DNA of 64,000 bases, from positions 1 through 64,000 of the forward strand of contig DATJWM010000008.1 of assembly GCA_035501255.1 (NCBI GenBank). The letters run 5' to 3'. Shown here piece after piece: positions 50,997 through 59,541 of this stretch (position 1 is its first letter; each line of letters begins with the position of its first letter). The DNA is from JAFAZI01 sp035501255. Lineage in GTDB: Bacteria; Actinomycetota; Actinomycetes; JAFAQI01. The position numbers and the translations under genes were made by a program. The notes under the pieces are model-generated. The model worked only from the letters and a program-made list of their open reading frames with translations. It was not told where the DNA came from and did not search any database.

Positions 50997-52625
50997 ATGG
51001 ACGCAATCAGCGCGGTGCCAGGACCGGTCAACGAGCCGGTTCTTTCCTACGCCCCCGGGTCGCCCGAACGCCAGCAGCTCGCCTCCGCGCTGGAGACGAT
51101 CCGATCCGCATCGCCGGTCGACCTGGCGCTCACGATCGGCGGCGAGCGGGTCGCGGGTGAGGGTGCGCCGATCGAGGTCGTGGCGCCGCATCGGCATGCA
51201 GCGGTTCTCGGCCATACCTGGAACGCCACGACGAGCCAGGTCGGCGCCGCGGTGGACGCCGCCCTGGCCGCTCGTGCGTCCTGGCGGGCGCTCGACTTCG
51301 ACGAGCGGGCGGCGGTCTTCCTCAAGGCCGCCGACATCCTGACCGGACCCCGTCGCGCGCAGGTCAACGCGGCGACGATGCTCGGGCAGTCGAAGACCTG
51401 CTTCCAGGCCGAGATCGACGCCGCCTGCGAGCTCGCCGACTTCTGGCGGTTCAACGTGCACTTCGCGCAGGAGATCCATCGCGACCAGCCGAGGTCGTCG
51501 CCCGGAGTGTGGAACCGGTTCGACCACCGGCCGCTCGAGGGGTTCGTCCTCGCGATCACCCCGTTCAACTTCACCGCGATCGCCGGTAACCTCCCGACCG
51601 CGCCCGCGTTGATGGGGGCGTGCGTGGTGTGGAAGCCGTCACCCACCCAGGCCCTGTCCGCCCAGGTCGTGCTGGAGGTCCTCGAGCAGGCGGGTCTGCC
51701 GCCGGGTGTGATCAACCTCGTGACCGGTGACGGGCACGCCGTCAGCGAGGTTGCCCTCGTTCACCCCGACCTCGCCGGGATCCACTTCACGGGATCGACC
51801 GCGACGTTCCGCCGGCTCTGGCAGTCGATCGGTGCGAACCTGCCCGCCTATCGCGACTACCCCAGGATCGTGGGTGAGACGGGCGGCAAGGATTTCGTGA
51901 TCGCGCATCCATCGGCCGATCTCGACGCGCTGCGGGTTGGCCTGATCCGCGGCGCCTTCGAATACCAGGGTCAGAAGTGCTCGGCGGCGTCGCGCGCCTA
52001 TCTCCCCGAGTCGGTGTGGACCACACTGCGCGACGACCTGCTCGCCCAGACCGACGGTCTCGCGATGGGCGACCCGTGCAACTTCACCAACTTCCTCGGT
52101 GCGGTCATCGACCGCCGCGCGTTCGACCGGCACGCCCGGGTTTTCGAGCAAGCCCGCGCCGATGCATCGCTGTCGGTGCTGGCCGGGGGGACGACGGAGG
52201 ACACCGAGGGCTTCTTCGTGCGGCCGACGATTCTGCTCGCCGACGATCCTGGTCATGAGGTGTTCACGACCGAGTTCTTCGGCCCGATCCTTTCTGTCTT
52301 CGTCTATCCCGATGCCGACTTCGAGCAGATGCTCGCGACCGCCGCGACCACGTCGCCGTACGCCCTCACCGGCGCGATCTTCGCGCGCGACCGCGAGGCG
52401 GTGGCGACGGCGACCGAGGCGCTGCGGTATGCCGCCGGCAACTTCTACATCAACGACAAGCCCACCGGGGCAGTCGTCGGCCAGCAACCCTTCGGCGGGG
52501 CGCGAGCGAGTGGCACCGACGACAAGGCGGGATCGGCGCACAACCTGTTGCGGTGGACCAGTCCACGGGTGATCAAGGAGACCTTCGTCGCGCCGACGGA
52601 CTACCGCTATCCGCACATGGGCTGA
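50997..52625 (+). CDS. pruA: L-glutamate gamma-semialdehyde dehydrogenase
   Basis: 542 aa, ATG start, the size of single-function P5C dehydrogenases. Aldehyde dehydrogenase motifs: the NAD site ITPFNFTAIAGNLP, GSTATFRRLWQSIG, catalytic Glu294 in VGETGGKDF, and catalytic Cys328 in YQGQKCSAASRAY. The QQPFGGARASGTDDKAG end block is specific for the PruA branch. It oxidises glutamate semialdehyde to glutamate in proline breakdown. No proline dehydrogenase (putB) is adjacent. Confidence 0.95.
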   Translation: MDAISAVPGPVNEPVLSYAPGSPERQQLASALETIRSASPVDLALTIGGERVAGEGAPIEVVAPHRHAAVLGHTWNATTSQVGAAVDAALAARASWRALDFDERAAVFLKAADILTGPRRAQVNAATMLGQSKTCFQAEIDAACELADFWRFNVHFAQEIHRDQPRSSPGVWNRFDHRPLEGFVLAITPFNFTAIAGNLPTAPALMGACVVWKPSPTQALSAQVVLEVLEQAGLPPGVINLVTGDGHAVSEVALVHPDLAGIHFTGSTATFRRLWQSIGANLPAYRDYPRIVGETGGKDFVIAHPSADLDALRVGLIRGAFEYQGQKCSAASRAYLPESVWTTLRDDLLAQTDGLAMGDPCNFTNFLGAVIDRRAFDRHARVFEQARADASLSVLAGGTTEDTEGFFVRPTILLADDPGHEVFTTEFFGPILSVFVYPDADFEQMLATAATTSPYALTGAIFARDREAVATATEALRYAAGNFYINDKPTGAVVGQQPFGGARASGTDDKAGSAHNLLRWTSPRVIKETFVAPTDYRYPHMG

Positions 52626-52634
52626 CCGGCTCGC

Positions 52635-52982
52635 TCAGCCCTCCGCTTGTCGCATGGCTTCTTTCACATAGTGGGCGAAGCGCTGCTGCGCGGCCTGCTT
52701 GCTGACACCGAGGGCCGTACCGATGGTCGCCCACGGCACCTCGTGCGCCCGACACTCGCCCACGATCGAGAGCAGCGCCCAGTCGACCCGTTCGGCAATC
52801 GCGGCCAGATGTCCGAGCGCGGCGAGGAGCGCGGGTGGCTCGTCGGACACCGGATCCCCGGACTCCGCGACCGCGGTTCGCAGGCTGCGGATGACCGCCG
52901 CCAGTGCCCGGTCGGGGATCCGCTCACCGCCCAGCCAGCCGAGGTCGGCGTAGGAGGGGTACGGCCACGGGGAGTCTGTCAT
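52635..52982 (-). CDS. small helix-turn-helix protein
   Basis: 115 aa, ATG at 52982. An all-helical N-terminal region (RALAAVIRSLRTAVAESG...LLAALGHLAAIAERVDWALLSIVGEC) is followed by a C-terminal HTH: VPWATIGTALGVSKQAAQQRFAHYV, where the recognition helix starts at SKQAAQQ. I recall similar proteins as uncharacterised in actinobacteria. It is convergent with pruA (9 bp) and divergent from the Ig-repeat gene, so a regulatory link is conceivable but unsupported. Confidence 0.75.
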   Translation of the reverse strand: MTDSPWPYPSYADLGWLGGERIPDRALAAVIRSLRTAVAESGDPVSDEPPALLAALGHLAAIAERVDWALLSIVGECRAHEVPWATIGTALGVSKQAAQQRFAHYVKEAMRQAEG

Positions 52983-53148
52983 CGGTCACCGGATCCAGGT
53001 CGGGTTGAGCCGGGCGAGTCGGTCCGAGCGTCCCCCGACACCCCGATCTTGTCAAGAAAGGTTGACGAAATCGGCCGACCACCCCGCTACGCCAAACGGA
53101 TGAAGGGAATGCGACCCCGGACGGTCAAGGCGGACCTGGATCAGGTCG

Positions 53149-56100
53149 ATGTTCGCGCTGATGGGGAGGTATTGGTTTCGGCGGGTACGCGGCAACGAGT
53201 GGGGCCGCGTGGCTGCGGCTTGCCTCGCCGCTGCGCTGTTCACCGCCGGCGGGTTGACCAACGTCGACGGATCGGCATCCGCGGCACCGGGCGATGCTTC
53301 GATTTCCAGCGCCCCGCCGGCTCGGACCGCGACCGATGGATCGACCACGACGACCCTCGACTGGACGATCTCCACCCCCGCCGTCGAGACCCAGTGCGAG
53401 CTCACCCGGGACGGTAATCCGATCGCGGCCTACCCGGCCGCGGACTGTTCGAGCGGCGATGTCAGCTTCGACGTCACGAGCTGGGGTGCCTACACCCTGA
53501 CCGTGACGCCGACGGTGGGCAACGGCGCGACCTCATCCGTCAGTGTCGTACCGACCGCGGTCGAGCTCGACTCGGCGCCGACGAGTCCGGGCAACGACCG
53601 CACCCCGACGTGGACGTTCTCCGCCCTCGCCGCTGCGGACAGCGTCGAGTGCACCCTCACCGGTCCGGCCGGCTCGGTCGTCGACGACCAGACGTCGTGC
53701 ACCAGTCCATACACCGCACCCGACCTGTCCGGGGTGGCACCTGCCGACGGAGGCCCCGGCACCTACCACCTCGCCGTCGTCCAGACCGGCGACGGGCAGG
53801 CGTCGGACCCGCTGACGTCCGCCTACGCGTGGCAGCCCCCGGCGCCGACCGTGACCGCCGACGCGTCGCTGGGATACTCCCGCAGCCCGACGTTCACCGT
53901 GGGCAACCTCGACGGGGCCGCGACCACAACCTGCACGCTCGATCCACCCTCGGGTGGACCGGCGGTGTCGGTCGCCGCCTGTGGAGCGTCGACGAAACTC
54001 GATCTGACCGGCGGCGACGACGGTACGTACACGGTCCACGTCCGCCAGAGCGTCAACGGCGTCACCAGCGACCCCGCGAGCGCGACCTACACGTTGGACA
54101 CCCATATCCCCAGTACGCCGACCGTGTCCGCGTCGTCGAGTTTCGGCACCGGCCCGCACGCGACCTTCATGGTCGGCAACATCGACCCGGACGCGCAGGC
54201 GGAGTGCACCGTGACCGGCCCGTCGGCGGTCCCCAACTCGGCCGTCACGTGCGCGAGCCCGCAGACGGCGGTCGACCTGTCCGGACTGGCCGCAGGAACC
54301 TACACGCTGTCCGTGGTCGAACGCGACACGGCCGGCCGGGACGGCCCGGCGGCTACGGCGACCTACGAATACCTGCCGACCGCGCCCCCCGCACCCGAGG
54401 TCACCCCCGCGACCCGGACCGACAACGTCCGGTCGCCGCAGCTGTCGGTCACCGACGCGGAGAACGCGACCCTGACCTACAGCTGCACCGTCACCGGCCC
54501 GTCTCCCGTCGCCAACCCGGATTGCTCGAGTGGCTCCCCGACACTGGACCTGTCCGGGGCCGCAGACGGCACCTACACACTCCATGTCACCGCCACCGAC
54601 AGCGCCGGTCAGACGAGCAGCGCGGGTACGGCGACCTACACCCTCGACACCTTCACTCCCGACCCGACCGTGACGCTCACCTCACCCGCGACGTCGCCGG
54701 GAAGCGTGACGGCGGTCACCTTCTTGATCGGCGACTCCGAATCCGGGGACACCTTGACCTGCACCTGGTCGGGTCCGGCGACCAACACCTCAGGTCCATG
54801 CCCGCCCGGCGGCGGCTTTGTCGCGAGCGGCGGTTCGGGTGTCTACACGTTGACCGTGACCGCGAAGGACCAGGTCGGCAACACCACCGATTCCGGCGGG
54901 AACCCCGCCCGCGTGACCGCCACCTATGTCCTCGACAACAGCACCCCCGCGCCGGTCGTCACGCTGACCAGCGCGTCGAGCCCCAACTCACCGCCCGGAG
55001 CGGACGCGTCGAGCAGCCAAACTGCGTCGTACTCGATCGTCGACAGCGAGGCCACCTCCGGTCCTGACACGTTCGACTGCGTGTGGACCGGCCCCGGGTC
55101 GACCACCGTCCACACTCCGGGTTGCAGCAGTGGTGCCGCGTTCACCGCTTCCGGCGGCGAGGGGTATTACCACCTCACGGTCACGGCGACCGACACGCTC
55201 GGCAACTCCGCCTCCACGTCGAAGACCTACCTGTTCGACGCGACGACTGGGGCGCCGGTGGTCTCCCTCAACGGACCGTGGACCGAACCGCTCACGACGA
55301 CGACACCCTCGTTCTCCTTCTCCGACCCGGCGGAGGTGCTCGATGGTCCCGACACCTACACCTGCGACCTGGTCGGTCCCGACCACGTGGATGCCGGCTT
55401 CTCGCCGTGCGCGAGTGGGCCGATCACCACGGCCGGCCATGGCGGTGACGGCGCATACACGCTGACCGTCGCGGCGATGGACGCGCTCGGCAACGTGGAC
55501 ACCTCCGGTGGAGTGCTCGCGACCACCAGCTACCCGTTCACCGTGGACACGACGACGCCGGACCCGACCGTCACCGTCAACACCGCGTTGTCATCGCACG
55601 GCACGGCGAACGTCGTGACTCCGTCGATCTCGATCTCGGACAGCGAGGCCGGCGACACCCTCACCTGCACGTGGACCGACCCGCACGGCACAACGGTCTT
55701 CTCGGGTGCGTGCCCGCAGCCGTGGACGATCGGCACCGATGGCATCGACGGCACGTACGTGTTGACCGTCGATGCGACGGACCAGGCCGGCAACACCACC
55801 GACCCGTCCGGACACCCTGCCAGCACGACCATCAGCTACACCTACGACGGCTCAACACCGAAGCCGGTCCTCAGCCTGACCACTCCGGTCTCCCCGCACG
55901 GGGTCGGGACGTCGAAGTCGCCGACCTTCTCGATCTCGGACTCGGAGACCACTGATCTGCCCGAGACGTTGACCTGCGGTTGGGTCGATCCGCACGGCGT
56001 CGTCACGACCGCGCCCTGCCCGTCGGGCGGCACGTTCTCGGCGGGCGCCGGGGACGGCACGTACACGCTGATGGTGGACGCCTCCGACTCGCTCGGAAAC

Positions 56101-59100
56101 GCCACGGACCCGGCCGGCAACCCCGCGACGGCCATGGCGACCTACACGCTGGACGCCACGACCCCGGATCCCACCGTCACCCTCATCACGCCCGTCTCGT
56201 CCGCCGGCACCGCGACGACAACCTCCCCGCAGTTCTCCATCATCGACAACGAGACGCTCGACGGTCCCGACACATTGGTGTGCACGTGGACCACGCCGGG
56301 TCCGATTGCGAGCGCGACGACGACACCGTGCCCGCCCAACGGCATCTTCGCTGCGACCAGCGGGGACGGCACGTACACCTTGACGGTGACCGCGACCGAC
56401 GCGCTGGGCAACAGCACCGATCCCGCCGGCCACCCTGCATCCGCCAGTGCGACCTACACCCTGGACGCGACGACTCCCGACCCGGTCGTGAGCCTTCTCA
56501 CGCCGCTCTCGCTCGCCGGTACGGCGAACAGCAAGGCGCCGGTCTTCGCGATCAGCGACGGCGAGAGCGCGGACGGGCCATCGACCCTGGGCTGTACCTG
56601 GACCGCGCCCGGCGGCTCAACCATCAGTGCGGGGACCTGCCCCGCCAACGGCACCTTCCCGGCCATGTCGGGAGACGGCACCTACACGTTGACCGTCACC
56701 GCGACCGACGCGCTCGGCAATGTGCTGGACCCGCTCGGAAAGCTTGCGCAGACCACCGCGACGTACACGCTCGATGCCACGACGTTCGCCCCGGTCGTCA
56801 CGTTGTTCAACCCGACAAGCTCTCCGGGCAACGTGAAGAAGCCGGCGTTCACCTTCACCGACGCCGAGACCGTTGATGTTCCGGAGACCTTCAGCTGTAC
56901 GTGGGTCGGACCGGACCACGTCACGATCAGCAGCGGCGCCTGCACCAGCGGTCAGACGTTCCCCACGAGTGGGCACGGTGACGGCGCGTACACGTTGACC
57001 GTGACCGCCAGCGACGCGCTCGGCAACGCCGTGGACGCCACCGGCAACCCGACGGTGACGGTGTTCACCTACCTGCGGGACACGACCACGCCTGACCCCA
57101 CGGTCACGCTCACGACCCAGGCCTCGCTGACGAGCCCAGCACCCCCGACGTCCACGGTGAAGAACCCGGTGTACTCGATCACCGACTCCGAAGCCGTCGA
57201 CGGCCCGGACACGTTGACCTGCTCGTGGACCACACCCGGACCCAGTCCGGTCACGACGACCGGCGTGTGCCCGGCGAACGGCCGGTTCGCGGCCACCGCC
57301 GGCGACGGCACCTACACCTTGACCGTCACTGCTCAAGACGCGCTGGGCAACACGGTGGACGGCGCCGGAAACCCGGCCTCGACGACGGTCACCTACACCC
57401 TCGACACTGCCACGCCGAGCCCAACGGTGTCGCTCGCGAGCGGGACCTCGCCGTCGACCAACACCGACCCGGCGTTCACCATCACCGACGCGGAGTCGGT
57501 CGATCCTCCCGAGACCTACCTGTGCGACTGGATCGGGCCCAATGGGATCGACTCCGGCGCCTCGCCCTGCACCAGCGGTGCGGACTTCCCAACCGCCGGT
57601 CACGGAGGCGACGGCGTGTACACGCTCACCGTCACCGCCACCGACGCGTTGGGCAACACGACCGACCCGGTCACCGGCCGGCCCGCGTCGACGACGGTCG
57701 CCTACACCCTCGACACCGCGACGCCCGTGCCGACCGTCGCCCTGACCGCCGGTGAGCACACGCCGTCGAACAACACCTCCCCGGCGTTCGCGTTCTCCTC
57801 GACGGATGCCTACGACGGGCCGGACACCTACGCCTGCGTCTGGGTCGGGCCCGACGGAGTGAACACCGGACCGGCCAGTTGCGCGAGTGGTGACCACTTC
57901 GCCACGGCAGGCCACGGCGGCGACGGTAGGTACGTTCTCACCGTCACGGCCACCGACAAGCTCGGGAACTCGGCGACTTCGGCGCCGTTCGTCTACAGCC
58001 TCGACACCTCGACGCCGGTACCGGTCGTTGCCCAAACGGCCCCGGTCGCCACGGTGGCGAACTCGCTGACACCGACCTTCTCCCTCACCGACGCCGAGAC
58101 TCAGGACGGTCCCGACACCTTCACCTGCAACTGGGTGGGACCGAGTGGCACCGCGGTGTCCAACGCCGCCTGCACCGACGGCGTGGTTCTGCCGGCCTCG
58201 GCCGGCGACGGGGTCTACACCCTCACTGTCACTGCGATCGACACGGTCGGGAACACCGCGTCAGCCGCACCGCTCACCTACACCCTCGACACCACGCCAC
58301 CGCTACCACCGATCGTCACCCTCAACAGCGCGACCCGCTCCTCGATCGCGACGGGGTACTGGACCTGGCAGTACGCCTACGCAGACACCGACTCGGCGGA
58401 GGAGACCGCCTCGTGCACGGTGACCGGTCCCGGCGGGTGGACGCAGACCGTGCCCGGCTGCGCGCATGAGCTCTCGGTCGTCCTCGGCGGTGGCGACGGC
58501 GCGTACGTGCTGACCGTGACGCTGACCGACGAGGCCGACAACTCGACCTCTTCGGTGGCACCGACCTACAACCTGGACTCCACCGCCCCGGCCGGACCGG
58601 TGGTCCGCAACCTGAACCCGAGAAGCGGTGAGGGCCGCACCCGCCATCCGAGCTGGACGATCGTGGTGCCCCCGGGCTCCGATGCGCTCTGCACGCTGAT
58701 CCAGGGCGGGCGCAATGGCACCCGGCTGATCGTCGACGAACAGTGCCCGAAGCCGGCGCAGTTCAGCCTGGCCGGGCGACCGGACGGGCAGTACACGCTG
58801 CGAGTCGTCGCCTACGACAAGGTCGGCAACGTCAGCGCCCCTGCCTGGGGCTACTACCTGCTCGCGCCCGACGCCCCGAAGGTCCTGCCGCCGGCGGACG
58901 ACTCCTCGCCTGCGGTCTGGACGGTGCGCGGCAACCCGACCGACAGCAACGTGTGCACACTCGAGCACGGCGGGAAAGTCGTCTCCGCCCCCCGCTCGTG
59001 CGGGAACAACCCGACGTATGACATGCGGTCCCTCCCGGACGGGACCTACACCCTGTCGGTGTACCAGGTGGGGGTCCAGGGGCTGCAAGGGCCTCCGGGG

Positions 59101-59541
59101 ACGGCGAGCTGGCACTGGTCGGTGCGCGGATCCACGCAGCCACCGCCGAGAACCCAGGTCGGCCCGGGCGACCGCAAGCGTCGCCACCCTGGCCCGACTC
59201 GGTCAGGGCAGCAGCAGACGATCGTTCCTCCGGTCCGAGGCCATCCGCACCTCAACGCCGGCGGTGACACCGGGCCGCCGCTCAACATCCACCTGCCGCT
59301 CCAGACTCCGGACCGCATCAGCAAGGACGTGGTCCAAGCGGTCCGGGGGGTGGTCCACACGGTCGGCCGAGCGGGGGGTGGCACCGGATTCCCGCTGCTC
59401 CTCCTCGGCCTGGTGATGCTCTTCCTGCTGGCGCAAAACCGGATCGACCGCAGGGACCCGAAACTTGCCTCCGCTTCGATTGCTGCCGATGACTTGGTGG
59501 AGTTCGAACCACCTCCGAGTCAGCGAGAGGACACCCCATGA
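53149..59541 (+). CDS. giant cell-surface protein with Ig-like repeat array and C-terminal membrane anchor
   Basis: 2130 aa in one uninterrupted frame, ATG at 53149 (another ATG at 53161). A signal peptide (hydrophobic VAAACLAAALFTAGG, AxA-type end near residue 46) leads to about 4-5 short beta domains, then ~12 longer Ig-like units of ~100 residues (residues ~501-1716), then a less regular Pro/Thr-rich region. Most units repeat DGTYTLTVTATDALGN and carry two Cys in a TCTW...CP arrangement, suggesting a disulfide per unit. Near the C-terminus a membrane helix (~2081-2097, FPLLLLGLVMLFLLAQ) is followed by a basic stop-transfer NRIDRRDPK and a ~30-residue cytoplasmic tail. It should span the membrane once with the repeats outside. 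The stop overlaps the next gene's ATG (ATGA). Confidence 0.85.
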   Translation: MFALMGRYWFRRVRGNEWGRVAAACLAAALFTAGGLTNVDGSASAAPGDASISSAPPARTATDGSTTTTLDWTISTPAVETQCELTRDGNPIAAYPAADCSSGDVSFDVTSWGAYTLTVTPTVGNGATSSVSVVPTAVELDSAPTSPGNDRTPTWTFSALAAADSVECTLTGPAGSVVDDQTSCTSPYTAPDLSGVAPADGGPGTYHLAVVQTGDGQASDPLTSAYAWQPPAPTVTADASLGYSRSPTFTVGNLDGAATTTCTLDPPSGGPAVSVAACGASTKLDLTGGDDGTYTVHVRQSVNGVTSDPASATYTLDTHIPSTPTVSASSSFGTGPHATFMVGNIDPDAQAECTVTGPSAVPNSAVTCASPQTAVDLSGLAAGTYTLSVVERDTAGRDGPAATATYEYLPTAPPAPEVTPATRTDNVRSPQLSVTDAENATLTYSCTVTGPSPVANPDCSSGSPTLDLSGAADGTYTLHVTATDSAGQTSSAGTATYTLDTFTPDPTVTLTSPATSPGSVTAVTFLIGDSESGDTLTCTWSGPATNTSGPCPPGGGFVASGGSGVYTLTVTAKDQVGNTTDSGGNPARVTATYVLDNSTPAPVVTLTSASSPNSPPGADASSSQTASYSIVDSEATSGPDTFDCVWTGPGSTTVHTPGCSSGAAFTASGGEGYYHLTVTATDTLGNSASTSKTYLFDATTGAPVVSLNGPWTEPLTTTTPSFSFSDPAEVLDGPDTYTCDLVGPDHVDAGFSPCASGPITTAGHGGDGAYTLTVAAMDALGNVDTSGGVLATTSYPFTVDTTTPDPTVTVNTALSSHGTANVVTPSISISDSEAGDTLTCTWTDPHGTTVFSGACPQPWTIGTDGIDGTYVLTVDATDQAGNTTDPSGHPASTTISYTYDGSTPKPVLSLTTPVSPHGVGTSKSPTFSISDSETTDLPETLTCGWVDPHGVVTTAPCPSGGTFSAGAGDGTYTLMVDASDSLGNATDPAGNPATAMATYTLDATTPDPTVTLITPVSSAGTATTTSPQFSIIDNETLDGPDTLVCTWTTPGPIASATTTPCPPNGIFAATSGDGTYTLTVTATDALGNSTDPAGHPASASATYTLDATTPDPVVSLLTPLSLAGTANSKAPVFAISDGESADGPSTLGCTWTAPGGSTISAGTCPANGTFPAMSGDGTYTLTVTATDALGNVLDPLGKLAQTTATYTLDATTFAPVVTLFNPTSSPGNVKKPAFTFTDAETVDVPETFSCTWVGPDHVTISSGACTSGQTFPTSGHGDGAYTLTVTASDALGNAVDATGNPTVTVFTYLRDTTTPDPTVTLTTQASLTSPAPPTSTVKNPVYSITDSEAVDGPDTLTCSWTTPGPSPVTTTGVCPANGRFAATAGDGTYTLTVTAQDALGNTVDGAGNPASTTVTYTLDTATPSPTVSLASGTSPSTNTDPAFTITDAESVDPPETYLCDWIGPNGIDSGASPCTSGADFPTAGHGGDGVYTLTVTATDALGNTTDPVTGRPASTTVAYTLDTATPVPTVALTAGEHTPSNNTSPAFAFSSTDAYDGPDTYACVWVGPDGVNTGPASCASGDHFATAGHGGDGRYVLTVTATDKLGNSATSAPFVYSLDTSTPVPVVAQTAPVATVANSLTPTFSLTDAETQDGPDTFTCNWVGPSGTAVSNAACTDGVVLPASAGDGVYTLTVTAIDTVGNTASAAPLTYTLDTTPPLPPIVTLNSATRSSIATGYWTWQYAYADTDSAEETASCTVTGPGGWTQTVPGCAHELSVVLGGGDGAYVLTVTLTDEADNSTSSVAPTYNLDSTAPAGPVVRNLNPRSGEGRTRHPSWTIVVPPGSDALCTLIQGGRNGTRLIVDEQCPKPAQFSLAGRPDGQYTLRVVAYDKVGNVSAPAWGYYLLAPDAPKVLPPADDSSPAVWTVRGNPTDSNVCTLEHGGKVVSAPRSCGNNPTYDMRSLPDGTYTLSVYQVGVQGLQGPPGTASWHWSVRGSTQPPPRTQVGPGDRKRRHPGPTRSGQQQTIVPPVRGHPHLNAGGDTGPPLNIHLPLQTPDRISKDVVQAVRGVVHTVGRAGGGTGFPLLLLGLVMLFLLAQNRIDRRDPKLASASIAADDLVEFEPPPSQREDTP
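54649..58296 (+). repeat. tandem Ig-like repeat coding array (~12 units, ~290-330 bp each)
   Basis: Units begin near the STPxP/TTPDP phrase at about 54649, 54941, 55241, 55552, 55853, 56158, 56470, 56779, 57082, 57409, 57718 and 58009, with a shorter unit from 58297. The coding strand recurrently contains GACGGCACCTACACCTTGACC-like and GCGCTGGGCAACAC-like words. Units differ by many substitutions, so this is an old array rather than a recent expansion. Confidence 0.75.

Noticed and set aside
56617..58035. 472-codon minus-strand frame opposite the Ig array
   Set aside because: It mirrors the repeat structure of the sense gene and has no own start context.
54649..58296. CRISPR array suspected from regularly spaced repeated words
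   Set aside because: The repeats are ~300 bp apart, in frame within one gene and vary freely; they are protein repeats.
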